Source of the DNA: Benincasa hispida
Taxonomy: Eukaryota > Streptophyta > Magnoliopsida > Cucurbitales > Cucurbitaceae
Length of the DNA stretch: 64,000 bases
Assembly (NCBI RefSeq): GCF_009727055.1
Contig: NC_052356.1
Coordinates: 5,293,243 to 5,357,242, forward strand
Direction: 5' to 3'
Shown piece by piece: positions 34,805 through 45,429 of the stretch. Within the stretch, counting starts at the first letter, position 1. Each line of letters starts with the position of its first letter. Below the pieces are notes generated by a model. The model was not told where the DNA came from. It worked only from the letters and a program-made list of their open reading frames with translations, and did no database searches. Position numbers and translations under genes: made by a program.

Positions 34805-36130
34805 TAGATAACTCAACCACGCCCTAAGGAAATACCTTTCTGACTATGAATGGTCCAGACCAACGTGACTTTAATTTTCCAGGGAAGAGCCGTAATCGTG
34901 AGTTAAATAGTAAGACCTTTTGCCCAACTTGGAGGTCCTTATCGCATATTTGTTTGTCATGCCAGCACTTTGTGCGCTCCTTGTAGATCTTTGCGTTCTC
35001 ATATGCGTTAATTCTCCACTCCTCTAGCTCGACCAATTGAAGTTTTCTCGCTTCTTCTGCTGTCCTTAAGTCAAAGTTTAGCTTCTTCACCGCCCACAGC
35101 GCTTTGTACTCAGCTCCAGTGGTAAATGACATGCTTTACAAAATACCAACGCATATGGGGACATACATATGGGTGTCTTATAGGTAGTCCGGTATGCCCA
35201 CAACGCATCATCTAGCTTTGTTGCCCAATCCTTTCGTGAAGACTTTACCATCTTCTCCAGTATCAGCTTGATCTCTCGGTTGGACACTTCGGCCTGATCA
35301 TTCGTCTGCGGATGGTATGTGGTAGCCACTTTATAGAGGATATTATATTTGCGCAGCAATTCTTTGACAGTGTGATTGACAAAATGGGAGCCTTCATCAC
35401 TTATTATGGCACATGGAGTGCCAAAACGAGTGAAAATGTTTTTCTTCAAGAATTTAGAGACTACCGCCGCATCGCTTGTGGCGCATGCCACTGCTTCTAC
35501 CACTTGGACACGTAGTCGACGGATAACAAAATATAGTTTTGACCATTCGATGGTGGGAATGGTCCCTTGAAATCGATACCCCAGACGTCGAACAATTCTA
35601 GTTCCAAAATGATGTTCATAGGCATTGCATGTTTCCATGAAATGTTACTCGTCCGCTGGCACCAGTCACACTTCATCACGTAGTCATTTGCATCCTTAAA
35701 CAGTGTTGGCCAATAGTATCCACTTTGTAATACTTTAGTTGCGGTGCGCTGTCCTCCAAAATGCCCGCCATATGGTGAATCATGACATTGCGATAATATG
35801 CATTATTGAGCAACATTCGGTACATATAGTCAAAGAATCTGGTCTACCCCCTTCTTATATAGATTTGGCTCATCCTAAAAATATGATCTGCCTTCATGCC
35901 TAAGTCGCCTCTTTTGGTGATCGGTGTAATCTTCGGGAAATTACTTGCAAACCAGATAATTTACCACGTCTACGTACCATGGAAATTCTTCAATATGAAA
36001 TAGTTGCTCGTCTGGGAATACCACACTCACCTCTGACTGATTCCGGTCAACCTCTAGATTTTCCAATCTGGATAAATGATCCACAACATGGTTCTCCGTC
36101 CCCTTGTGATCAATTATGTCTATATCGAAT
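34805..36130 (-). pseudogene. Gypsy integrase remnant
   Basis: Integrase inserts the DNA copy into the genome. A zinc-binding region (HDSPYGGHFGGQRT... with [11 protein letters not shown], near 35650-35790) precedes the catalytic core with [11 protein letters not shown] (35580-35600), [12 protein letters not shown] and [17 protein letters not shown], which keep the expected two Asp and one Glu. The C-terminal GKLKSRWSGPF lies near 34860 and there is no chromodomain after it. The frame is broken near 35640, 35110 and elsewhere. Confidence 0.85.
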
Positions 36131-36132
36131 TC

Positions 36133-37400
36133 CTAGAGGAGAAGAACCCATCTAATCAACCTTGGCTTCGCGTCCTTCTTTGTCATCAAATAATTTATCA
36201 CTAAGTGGTCAGTGTGGATGAGTACTTTTGTTCCCAGCAAATATACTCTGAATTTCTCCAACGCAAAAATTACTGCAAGCAGCTCTTTTTCTGTGGTGGT
36301 GTAGTTAGTTTGAGCAGGATTCAAAGTCTTACTCGCATAGGCGATGGGGTGTAATATTGTTTTTCTCTTCCATTCCAGCACCGCTCCCATTGCATACTCG
36401 CTCGCATCGCACATTAATTCAAAGGGAAGTGTCCAATCTGGTGTGACAAACACGGGCATGATCGTCAATGCGTTCTTCAAAATCCTGAATGCGTTGAGGC
36501 AATTGTCATCGAAGTCAAATTTCTATCAGCCTCCATCAACGCACTCAATGGTCGTGCTATTTTTGAAAAGTCCTTGACAAAACATCTGTAAAATCTGGCA
36601 TGCCCCAAGAAACTTCTTACAGCCTTTACACTTGTTGGAGGTGGGAGTTTTTCAATTGCTTCAATTTTTGCCTTGTCCACCTCCAACCCGTCCTGAGATA
36701 CCTTATGCCTCAACACAATGCCCTCCTTTACCATAAAATGGCATTTCTCCCAGTTAAGTACGAGGTTCGTCTCCTCATATCTTTTCAATATCTTTTCCAA
36801 GTTGGTAAGACAGACTTTGTATGTGTGCCCATATACAGAGAAGTCGTCCATGAATATTTCTACAGAATCTTCAAGATATTCTGAAAATATGGCCGTCATG
36901 TACCTTTGGAAAATGCTCAGTGCATTGTAGAGGCCAAACAGCATTCGGCGAAAAGCGAAAGTTCCATACGGGCAGGTGAATGTGGTCTTGTCCTGATCTT
37001 CATGGGCAATCATAATCTGATTATAACTGGCATACCCTCCAAAAAGCAGTAGAAGTCATTTTCAACTAGTCGATCCAACATTTGGTCAATGAAAGGTAAA
37101 GGGAAATGATCTTGCTTCGTTGTCGCATTCAACTTGCGGTAGTCCATGAAAATACGTCATCCGGTGATGGTCCTTTGCGATATCAGTGCGTTATTTGCGT
37201 TAGGGACTACCGTCATCCCACCTTTTTTCGGCACACACTGCACCGGGCTGACCCACGTGCTGTTTGCTATCAGATAGATGATGCCCGCATCTAACCACTT
37301 GATTATTTCCTTCTTTACGACCTCTTTCATCGTAGGGTTGAGGCTACGCTGATGTTCGTTCGATCCTTTGTGGTTTTCTTCGAGAAGAATTCTATGCATA
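36133..37400 (-). pseudogene. Gypsy reverse transcriptase and RNase H remnant
   Basis: RT part at 36477-37399: the N-terminal block, then CPYGTFAFRRMLFGL and the catalytic FMDDFSVYG motif with both aspartates, near 36830-36860. RNase H at 36133-36480 includes FELMCDASEYAMGAVL and TTEKELLAVIFALEKFR. Frameshifts near 37030 and 36480 separate the pieces. These enzymes copy element RNA to DNA in cytoplasmic particles. Confidence 0.88.
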
Positions 37401-37450
37401 CAATATGTGGGGCTAATTCCTCGAATGTCTACGAGCGTCTAGCGAATCGC

Positions 37451-38638
37451 TCACACATATTTTCTCTGAATGCTCAGCAGTGCATTCTCTTGGTATTTAT
37501 TAAGTTCAGAGGAAATTATTACCAGTAACTTTTCATTCTGCCCCAGAAACACATACTTTAGGTGGTTGGGCAGGGTTTTCAGCTCTATTATTGGTGGTTG
37601 TTTTAAGGACAGTTGCGTTGTTTTTCTTTCTTCATTTACTGTTGGCTCTTCTTCTTGAGTTGGGATCATCTCATCTTCCTTGTTTTTTTTTTCTATGATC
37701 ACATTGCATGCAACAATGGATGTGATCGCATCCTCATCTTCGTTTTCATCTACAGGCTTTTCTTCTTCATTCAAACTCTTTTCGTCATCAGATTCATTCA
37801 GGTCTTCTTCGTCACGATACTTCATTGCACGGATAATGTCAAACTTGAGTTTCTGTCCATTCAAGCCCAAGGTGATCTTTCCTTTGTGCATATCAATCTG
37901 GGCACGACCGGTTGAAAAAAATGGTCATCCCAGGATGATAGGCACATCCTTGTCGGCTTCATAGTCCAAGAAGATGAAGTCGGCTGGTAATATAAATTTG
38001 TCGATTGTGACCAGCACGTCCTTCACCTTCCCCTCTGGATGCACCAGAGATCTATCAACTAATTAGAGAGCCACTATCGTAGGCGCAAGTTGCACCATAT
38101 TCAGCTGCTTAAAAATTGACAGAGGCTTCAAGTTGATGCTGGCTCCAAGTTCATACAACGTTGCCCGATTTACAATCCTCTAATGGAGCAAGGTATAGTA
38201 AAACTCCTAGGATCGCGCATCTTCGGTGGGATTATAGATTTCGAGCTCTGCGTCAACGCCACCATGGCAAACTTACTAGTGCCTCTCTTCTTGGACACCA
38301 TATCCTTTAGAAACTTCGCATATGTGGGCGTCTCCTCAATTGCTTCAATGAACGGAATATTAATTTGCAGTTTTGTTAACATAGTCATGAAGGGTTGGTA
38401 TTGTATCTCGTCATTCTTCTTCTTTCTGAGTCTTTGTGGGAAAGGTGGCAACTGTACTCTTATGGTCCCCTGTTCCTTTGGCTCTGAGGTGGATAAAATC
38501 TCTAGCTCTATCACTTCTTTTTCTTATTCTTCTTCTCGAGTCACCGCAATCTCAGGTTCCAGCGCAATTGGAGCAGTCCGGCTAGGCTTCTTCTTCTCCC
38601 CTACCACAGTCTTTCCACTCCACAATGTCACGACTTGA
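37451..38638 (-). pseudogene. Gypsy protease region remnant
   Basis: 38170-38514 encodes the linker with PPFPQRLRKKKNDE and NIPFIEAIEETPTYAKFLKD, typical of Athila/Tat elements before the protease. The aspartic protease core follows as LYELGASINLKPLSIF near 38110-38160. Its expected catalytic Asp (DLGAS) is Glu here, codon at 38150-38152. 37451-37891 continues with DMHKGKITLGLNG and an acidic linker. An in-frame stop lies near 38063. Confidence 0.8.
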
Positions 38639-38639
38639 C

Positions 38640-40047
38640 ATTGCTCTTTACCCGTACCCCCTAGGTTGCGTGGGAGTTTCGTTGAACTCAGCAGAGCCCC
38701 TTGCAGTCTGTTCTTGAGCTCGCTTGCAATCTAGCCCATCTGTAGTTCCAGGTTGCGGATAGATGTTGCTTGATTTTGAAGCACAGTTTCGTTCTTCTCA
38801 ATATATTACTTCAACAAACTTTCCAAAGAGGAAGATTGTGGCGTCTGCGAGTTGTTGGCTTGATTACTCGTCTGACAATTATTTCGCTGGAAAAATGCCC
38901 GTGGCCCTTCTTTTTGCTCCACTGATTGGAAATTTTTCTGCTGATTTTTCCACACAAAGTTGGGGTGGTTTCTCCACCCAGGGTTTTACGTATTAGAGAA
39001 TGGATTATTCTTCAAAAAAATAAATAGACAGTGAGTTTTGCGGGCATTTCTCTATTGCGTGTCCTTCACCTCAAGTCGCACACCTTGCGGCAGTCTGATT
39101 GATTGTGTTCACTTGCCCACTATGCAGTGTTGGGCTGTTGATTGCGATTCCCTGTATCAAGTTCATCACTGCGGTCATCTGACTCTAAAGTGATGCGATA
39201 GCACCATTGTTTGCGTCATTATCCTTTATTCTCAATCTCTGATCCCTCTCTCTCCAGTCCTCGTGATTTTTAGAGATGTGATCAAGAATGTTCTTGGCCT
39301 CATCATACATTTTATCTAGCAGACCTCAAGCAGCTGCCGCATTGGCAGCGGTCTGCGAAGCAGGGTTTAATCTGTGATAAAAGATCTCCATTTGCAAGCA
39401 ATCTGGTAATCCATTGTGTGGACAAACCCTTACCAGCCTCTTAAACCTCGCCCAAGCATCGCTGAGCGATTTGTCCATGTCCTGTTCAAAATTGGTTATT
39501 AATTTTCTTCCCCTTGCATTCTTAGTTGGTGGGAAATATTTCGTCATAAACATCTCAACAACTTGTTCCCAAGAAGTAATCTCCTCCGGTTCGAGAGGGT
39601 ACGCACATTTTCGTGCCTGATCACATAGAGAAAATGGAAACAAAGTTAGTCAAACTTCTTCGGTAGAGATATACGGGAACACAAAAGTGTTGCAGCTTTC
39701 TATGAAGCTCCGGAGGTCGGCGTGCGGGTCCTCGCCACGCCTTCCTCCAAATTGCCCAGCAGTCTGATCATCTGCAGCATCATCGATTTCATTTCAAATT
39801 GAGATCAATCAAGAGCAAGCCTGGTGATTCCTGGGGAGAAATCGTAGAGGTTTGGTGATGCATAGTCCCGCATGGGCCTATTATGATCGTTTGACAGTAC
39901 GATTGAATTCGCCATGACATTGTTTTCATTTGGTGCTCCATTTCCAGGCTTCTCCGCCATGTCGTCTTTATTTGGTTGTTGGTTTTGGCGGCTATTTCTC
40001 AATCTTCGTCGGAACGTCCTCTCAATCTCTGGGTCGTAATTCGCCAA
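38640..40047 (-). pseudogene. Gypsy gag remnant
   Basis: Gag forms the particle that packages element RNA. The ATG at 40047 begins a hydrophilic N-terminus; the retrotransposon gag domain is seen at 39326-39643 with WEQVVEMFMTKYFPPTKN and FYHRLNPASQTAANAAA. A stop near 39803, a frameshift near 39740 and a TGA near 39648 break the frame. The C-terminal part to 38640 is heavily shifted. Confidence 0.82.
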
Positions 40048-40105
40048 AGATCGAGAGTTGCAAAGAAATCAGAAAAACTACCGTTAGCACACTGAATTGC
40101 CGAAG

Positions 40106-40123
40106 TGCCCGGCAACGGCGCCA
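40106..40123 (-). promoter_or_regulatory. Primer binding site, tRNA-Asp type
   Basis: On the minus strand it reads TGGCGCCGTTGCCGGGCA, starting seven bases from the LTR edge. The 3' end of plant tRNA-Asp (GUC), CCCCGGCAACGGCGCCA, pairs with nearly all of it. This primer is typical of Athila/Tat elements. Confidence 0.85.
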
Positions 40124-40129
40124 AAAACT

Positions 40130-41801
40130 TGATGCGTTATTTTATGCGGTGATTTTATTAAATGAATTGCGGTGATGGGAATGCGTTGAGCAACAAGTTT
40201 TCTCAGCAGAATCCAAGTATAAATCCTACTGAGTTTCCTAGGAAGTCCAGGGTTGAACTCAGGGACTAAGGAAAACGGTATGCGGTGATAATTTTTAAGA
40301 AGACTTTGCGGTAACCAATAAATCAAGAGTTATTTTTGGGTTGTTGTTTGTGGTAATAAAAAGTATGTGGCAGAGTTAAGACAAGAGTTGATAATACGAA
40401 AGATGCGATGAATATGCGGGGAATGGGTTGAGAAGGGGTTCAGCTAACACTTCCTAGGATGCGTTCCTGTTATGGGATCATGCAACACGCATAGAATAGC
40501 GAATAATCTCTCAACGCAGATGCTACGGCTTCTAGTTCTAGAACGCATGCGATATAGGCGATAAGTCTATAGGACCTACACATAAGCCTCTATTCTTATT
40601 TATGCAATGACAAATGACACGTACGCAAACAAAGAGACCGCATAATATCATAACCTATCTCTAGGGTGCATGCGATGCATGTTGGCAAACAGAGCTTATC
40701 TCTAAGTCCCTATCTCTTGCTTATGCAGATTTAATCTTACTCTCTCGACGCTAGATGCTAAACTAGCTCTCTCAAGTCTTAGGTTCTTTCTTTAGACTCT
40801 CTCTCGAGTAGCTCTAAAGGGGTGTTGGGCATAACATAAGACAAGATAACCGAATGCAATGAAGATCCTAGGTCATGTTCGCTTAGGTCTTCTCAACCCA
40901 TTCGATAGATTTAACTACTCATGCATGCTTCTAAGAGAGAGAATAGATGTAGATAAGCAAGTTCCATTTTATAGATATAGAGTTAAATACAAAATAACAA
41001 TGCGAAATGAGAATAAAGAGCCTGATAGCAATCTCTTGCTTCCCAAAGCTTTTTACACTGTTCTTCTCTATTCTGTTCAAAAGATAGTCTCACTCTCACG
41101 AGAGTCGACCCTCTCTTCGCTTTTCCACGCCTTTGGGTTCTCTCTTGAGCTGGCCAAAGCGATCTTCCGGCGTCTCTTCCCTTCCCTCACTCTGTCTTCG
41201 AAGTAAAAGAAAAACTAAGAGCAAGGCTAATTCTATCTAAGGGAAAATTATCTAACCGTTCGAACTCCTTCACTGAAAGTTGCCTTCGGTATTTATAGAG
41301 TTTCAGGGTGAAAGGCTGCTTCTTTCTTATGATTGCACTGATGGGATGGCATTAATTCTCTGTCTGATGCGCCGAATATTTGTCAACGAAAAGTTGAGTG
41401 TACTTGCTACAGTAGTTTGTTAGCGGTTTGTCAACTTAATTCGGAATCGACCGTCATCAGCTTTTTGTCCCATCCTGATTTATTATGCTTTTCACTCAGA
41501 TGCGTCCACTAAGTTACGCTGGCTCTATGCGGCAATCCTTCTTGAGCAGATAATTGCGAGCGTAAATCATCACAAAGCCTTGCGGTAACGCTGCGTTCAA
41601 CCATTGATTTCTTGTGATCGCATGCTTCGCCTTGCGTTAACGCATATTCTGCATAAAAATACATTGCATGCGATGGACGCTTGCGACCGCAATATTATGA
41701 ACTTAATGCTTTTTAGATTCAATTATATATATTTTATCAATGCAAACCTTCATTGTTTAATAACTTAGCACTTTAATAACGTGCATTTCTACCTGTTATC
41801 A
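40130..41801 (-). repeat. 5' LTR of the gypsy element
   Basis: Complete LTR of 1672 bp; on the minus strand starts TGATAACAGGTAGAAATGC and ends ACGCATCA just before the primer site. Confidence 0.88.
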
Positions 41802-41806
41802 ATTAT

Positions 41807-42013
41807 CACTTTAGACGTGATCCACTTATATGTCACCACATACATTCTTAAGTTACATAAAGACAACTAAGAATTTCAGTTTATTGGTTTGTGGTAAAGC
41901 ATATAAAACATCCAGATGAGCAAAATCAAGAAGTGAAGTAAATATCATATATTATATGTTACGAGCGTTTGTACAAACTACATAACACAAGACTCTAGGG
42001 CATCAACCCAATA
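41807..42013 (-). repeat. 3' LTR of copia-1, right part
   Basis: Continues 33128: the joined sequence TTGGTTAT|CACTTTAGAC matches the intact LTRs at 264 and 30079. Ends at the purine tract at 42014. Confidence 0.8.
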
Positions 42014-42076
42014 ATCTCCCACTCGTACAAAACAATAAACTTGGGCGTTAAAGCCCAGTAAGAAAAATCTCCCACT
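42014..42076 (-). promoter_or_regulatory. Polypurine tract, duplicated, with a hairpin between
   Basis: On the minus strand AGTGGGAGATT occurs twice, at 42013-42023 (next to the LTR) and 42066-42076. Between them GGGCTTTAACGCCC (42043-42056) can form a short hairpin. The tract next to the LTR should prime plus-strand DNA synthesis. Confidence 0.7.
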
Positions 42077-42116
42077 TGCCCTAGTTCAGCCACGGGCGGT
42101 CCCGTAGACCCCTGCT

Positions 42117-43980
42117 CTAAAGGTGACCCTCAAGCACTATAGTCATGAGAGCCTTCGTAAACGGGTCAGCAACATTGTGCTCCGAAATGAACTTCTTGAT
42201 GATCATATCCCCTCGATGCACTATCTCGCGGATCAGGTGATACTTTCGCTCTGCGTGTTTGTCGCGCCTGTAACTCCTAGGCTCCTTAGAGTTCGCCATA
42301 GCCCTATTATTGTCACAATAGAGGGTGATTGTCCTAGACATATCTAGAACAACTTCCAGTTCTGTCAAGAACTTCCTAAGCTAAACGACCTCTTTAGCAG
42401 CTTCCAAGCCGCTACGTACTCCGCCTCCATTTTGGAGTCAGTGATGTACACCTGCTTAGTGCTTCACCACACTACAGCTCCTCCGTTAAGAGTAAAGATT
42501 GACCCTTAAGTGAACTTACGAGAGTCCTTATTAGTCTGAAAGTCAGAATCCATGTATCCAGTAAGGATCAAATCACTAGATCCATACACGAGCATGTAGT
42601 CTCTCGTTCTCTAAAGATACTTGATGATATTCTTTACTGCGATCTAGTGATCCTGGCCTGGGTTAGACTGATACCTACTGACTAATCCAATAGCATAGCA
42701 AATGTCTGGTCTAGTACAGAGCATTACGTACATCAAACTGCCAACGACAGATGCATATGGGACCCGTCTCATTTTCTTAACCTCTTGAGGCGTCTTAGGA
42801 CACATGTCCTTAGACAAAGTGACTTCATGTCTGAATGACAGTAGGCCCCTTTTGGAGTCCTGCATCGAGTACTTAAGCAACATCTTGTCAATGTACGATG
42901 TCTAAGATAGTGCTAGGACTTTGTTCTTACGATCCCGAAAGATCTGTATACCTAGAACAAATTGAGCCTCTCTCAAATCTTTCATTTGGAATTGGGTCGC
43001 TTGCAAATTCATAACTGCAGTCAATAGACCTACATCATTCCCAATGAGTAGTATATTGTCTACATACACCATTAAGAAAACTACTGAAGCTGTAATGATC
43101 TTCTTGTAGACACAAGGTACATCAACGTTCTGGTCAAAGCCATACGACTTGATCGCGGTATCAAACCGTTTATTCCAAGATCGAGACGGTTGTTTCAGAC
43201 CATAAATGGACTGATTCATTTTGCAACTTTTTGCTCTTGACCTTGGGCAATGAATTCCTCAGGTTGCATTATGCAAATGGTCTCCTCAAGATTTCCATTC
43301 AGAAAAGCCATCTTGAAGTCCATTTGCCAGATCTCATAATTATAATAAGTTGCAATAGACAGGAGGATGCGGATCGACTTTAACATGGCAAGAGGCGAGA
43401 AAGTCTCCTCATAGTCGAGTCCTTCTACCTGGGTATAACCTTTTGCCACAAGTCGAGCCATCAAGGTTTGCACCTTCTCATCAATACCTCATTTGCACTT
43501 GTAGATCCATTTACAACCTATAGGTCTTACACCATCACGCTGATCTACAAGATCCCATACTGAGTTGAAGAACATCGACTCTATCTCGAGATCCATGGCT
43601 CTGACCCATTCATCCCAGTCAACATCTTCCATTGCCTTCTGATAAAAAAATGGATCCTCAACGTCGCCATCTGCTACCATAGCAAGAATTTTCGTGAAAC
43701 CTAGATAGAAAATGGGTAGGTTCATAAACTTCCCACTGTGTTAAGATTCCCTCAGCTCTTGAGGTGGAACCTACCTACTAGATGAACTATCTTCAACAAC
43801 TCTTGTTGATGAAGCAGGCCCTTCAACAACTCTTATTGAAGTTTCGGTAGTTTCGTTGGAAAGCTCACGTAACATGACTTTACTACGTGGACTATGCTCC
43901 CTAATATGATCCTCCTCCAGGAAAGTAGTGTCCATGGAAACAAACACCCTATTTTCCGATGGATCATAAAAATAACCCCC
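42117..43980 (-). pseudogene. Copia-1 reverse transcriptase and RNase H part
   Basis: 43489-43725 is the linker upstream of RT; 43216-43473 has the RT N-part with FNGN-like [11 protein letters not shown]; 42902-43219 has NQSIYGLKQPSRSWNKRFD and the active-site block MVYVDNILLIGND. The usual YVDD is YVDN here (Asn codon 43055-43057), which should abolish polymerase activity. 42644-42883 has the connection region, and 42117-42368 the RNase H end with LYCDNNRAMANSKEPR and HNVADPFTK. Frames are broken at about 43480, 42900 and 42400-42640. Confidence 0.88.
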
Positions 43981-45429
43981 CTAGTGACGTAAAATTAGCC
44001 GTCAAAGACTTGATGACTAAAATTATGTGGGATGCAATATGCGATGCATGTCTTAAGTTAGGCATTTGTTATCATGCGTCGATGGTCATGCGTTAGAATA
44101 AAAATATGTGTTACTCTTATATGCGATGACCTTGCATTCCTGTCACAAGTTTTCTTGCGCTCATGCCAAGTATAACGCGAACGCAAGTTTCTCGGGTGAT
44201 CCGAGGTCAAACTCAGGGCCTTGTAGTTAAATGTATGCGATGATGTGTTTGCGGCAGATGAATAAAGAATGATGGGGGTTTTAAGCTACAAACTACTCCT
44301 ACTCCTAGCTATCAGATTAATCGATGAGAATACGAATGAGAGGTAAAGACACGACAACTATTGACGCGTAGTAAAATGCATGGAAAAATAGATAAAATAT
44401 GAGGATTCCTTCATCGCAACCCTAAGCTTGACCGCAAGGGAAACCCCAACTAATGCAAACTAATGTGACCATGCCATACACGCCCAACGTAAATGCATGT
44501 GATTTATAATAGCAAACGGAACTTATTCCTAAGTCTCCATTCTTGCTTATGTGAGCTTAATCTAGCTCTCTCGAGCCTCGATTCTAACCTAGCTCTCTCA
44601 AAGTCTTAGGTTCTTTCTTTAGACTCTCTCTCGAGTAGCTCTAAAGGTGTGTTGGACGCATTCATAAGACAAGGTAACCGCAAAATCCTGGTTGACGTAA
44701 GATTATACGTATTCCTAGTGAACACTTGCTTACATTGCTTAATGCGACCAACCACATACCCTCCAGGGCAGTTAGTTGCTATTGATTTTACTCATAGACA
44801 AGTATTATGTCCACCTATAAACAAGCGTTGCTACAGCTACACACTAAGCAAATAAGGTTTTCTCACAGTACTCATGCAACACACACCTCCCGGTGGTTTG
44901 CTACATGCTTCATATTCCTATGCCGCATGATTAAGTATGTGATACTCTAGCAATCTCACTAAGTGATGCAATGAATGTTAAGGATGCTGAGTAAAGGAAG
45001 ATGGAGATGGAACTGAAGGAAATATAGAAATGCATTGATCACAAAATGTATTAATTCCTTAAGCCAAAATGTAATACAATACAATATAAGGAAAGAAGAG
45101 AAATGGAAACGGCTAGCTAGAAGCAATGTCTTGCTTCCAGCAGATGTGTGTCAAGGCTGCCAGTGGTGCTATGGATGGGCGGTGGAGCTAACTCTCTCAA
45201 GCTCTAACTCTGGCGAAGGCTTCAGTCGTCACTCGAAATGGAAGAACTCTTAAGCTTTCTTCTCACGCGTTCGTCTGGATCACAAGGATCCACCGTAAGA
45301 CGGGCCTCAGGCAAAAAACCTTGGATGATATGAAATTCTACTCAGCGACTTCTATTTATAGAGCTTGATCACCAACAGCATTAATGAACATGCTCTGATT
45401 CTGACATTTGCAGCGCGTTGGTCCTTTTC

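Larger units (their letters stand above)
33129..41801 (-). mobile_element. Athila-type Ty3/gypsy retrotransposon, defective
   Basis: Two LTRs (33129-34796 and 40130-41801) flank gag, protease, reverse transcriptase, RNase H and integrase in that order on the minus strand. Ends are TGATGCG and TTATCA, flanked by GTTAT (33124-33128) and ATTAT (41802-41806), a one-mismatch target duplication inside a copia LTR. The primer site matches tRNA-Asp. By eye the two LTRs differ at about 11 of the first 170 positions, so the insertion is not recent. Absence of a chromodomain, the Athila-style gag-protease linker and the RT context point to the Athila/Tat branch. Confidence 0.9.

Noticed and set aside
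45035..45253. 72-codon frame in the gypsy LTR
   Set aside because: Lies in LTR sequence, and the homologous LTRs do not keep it open.
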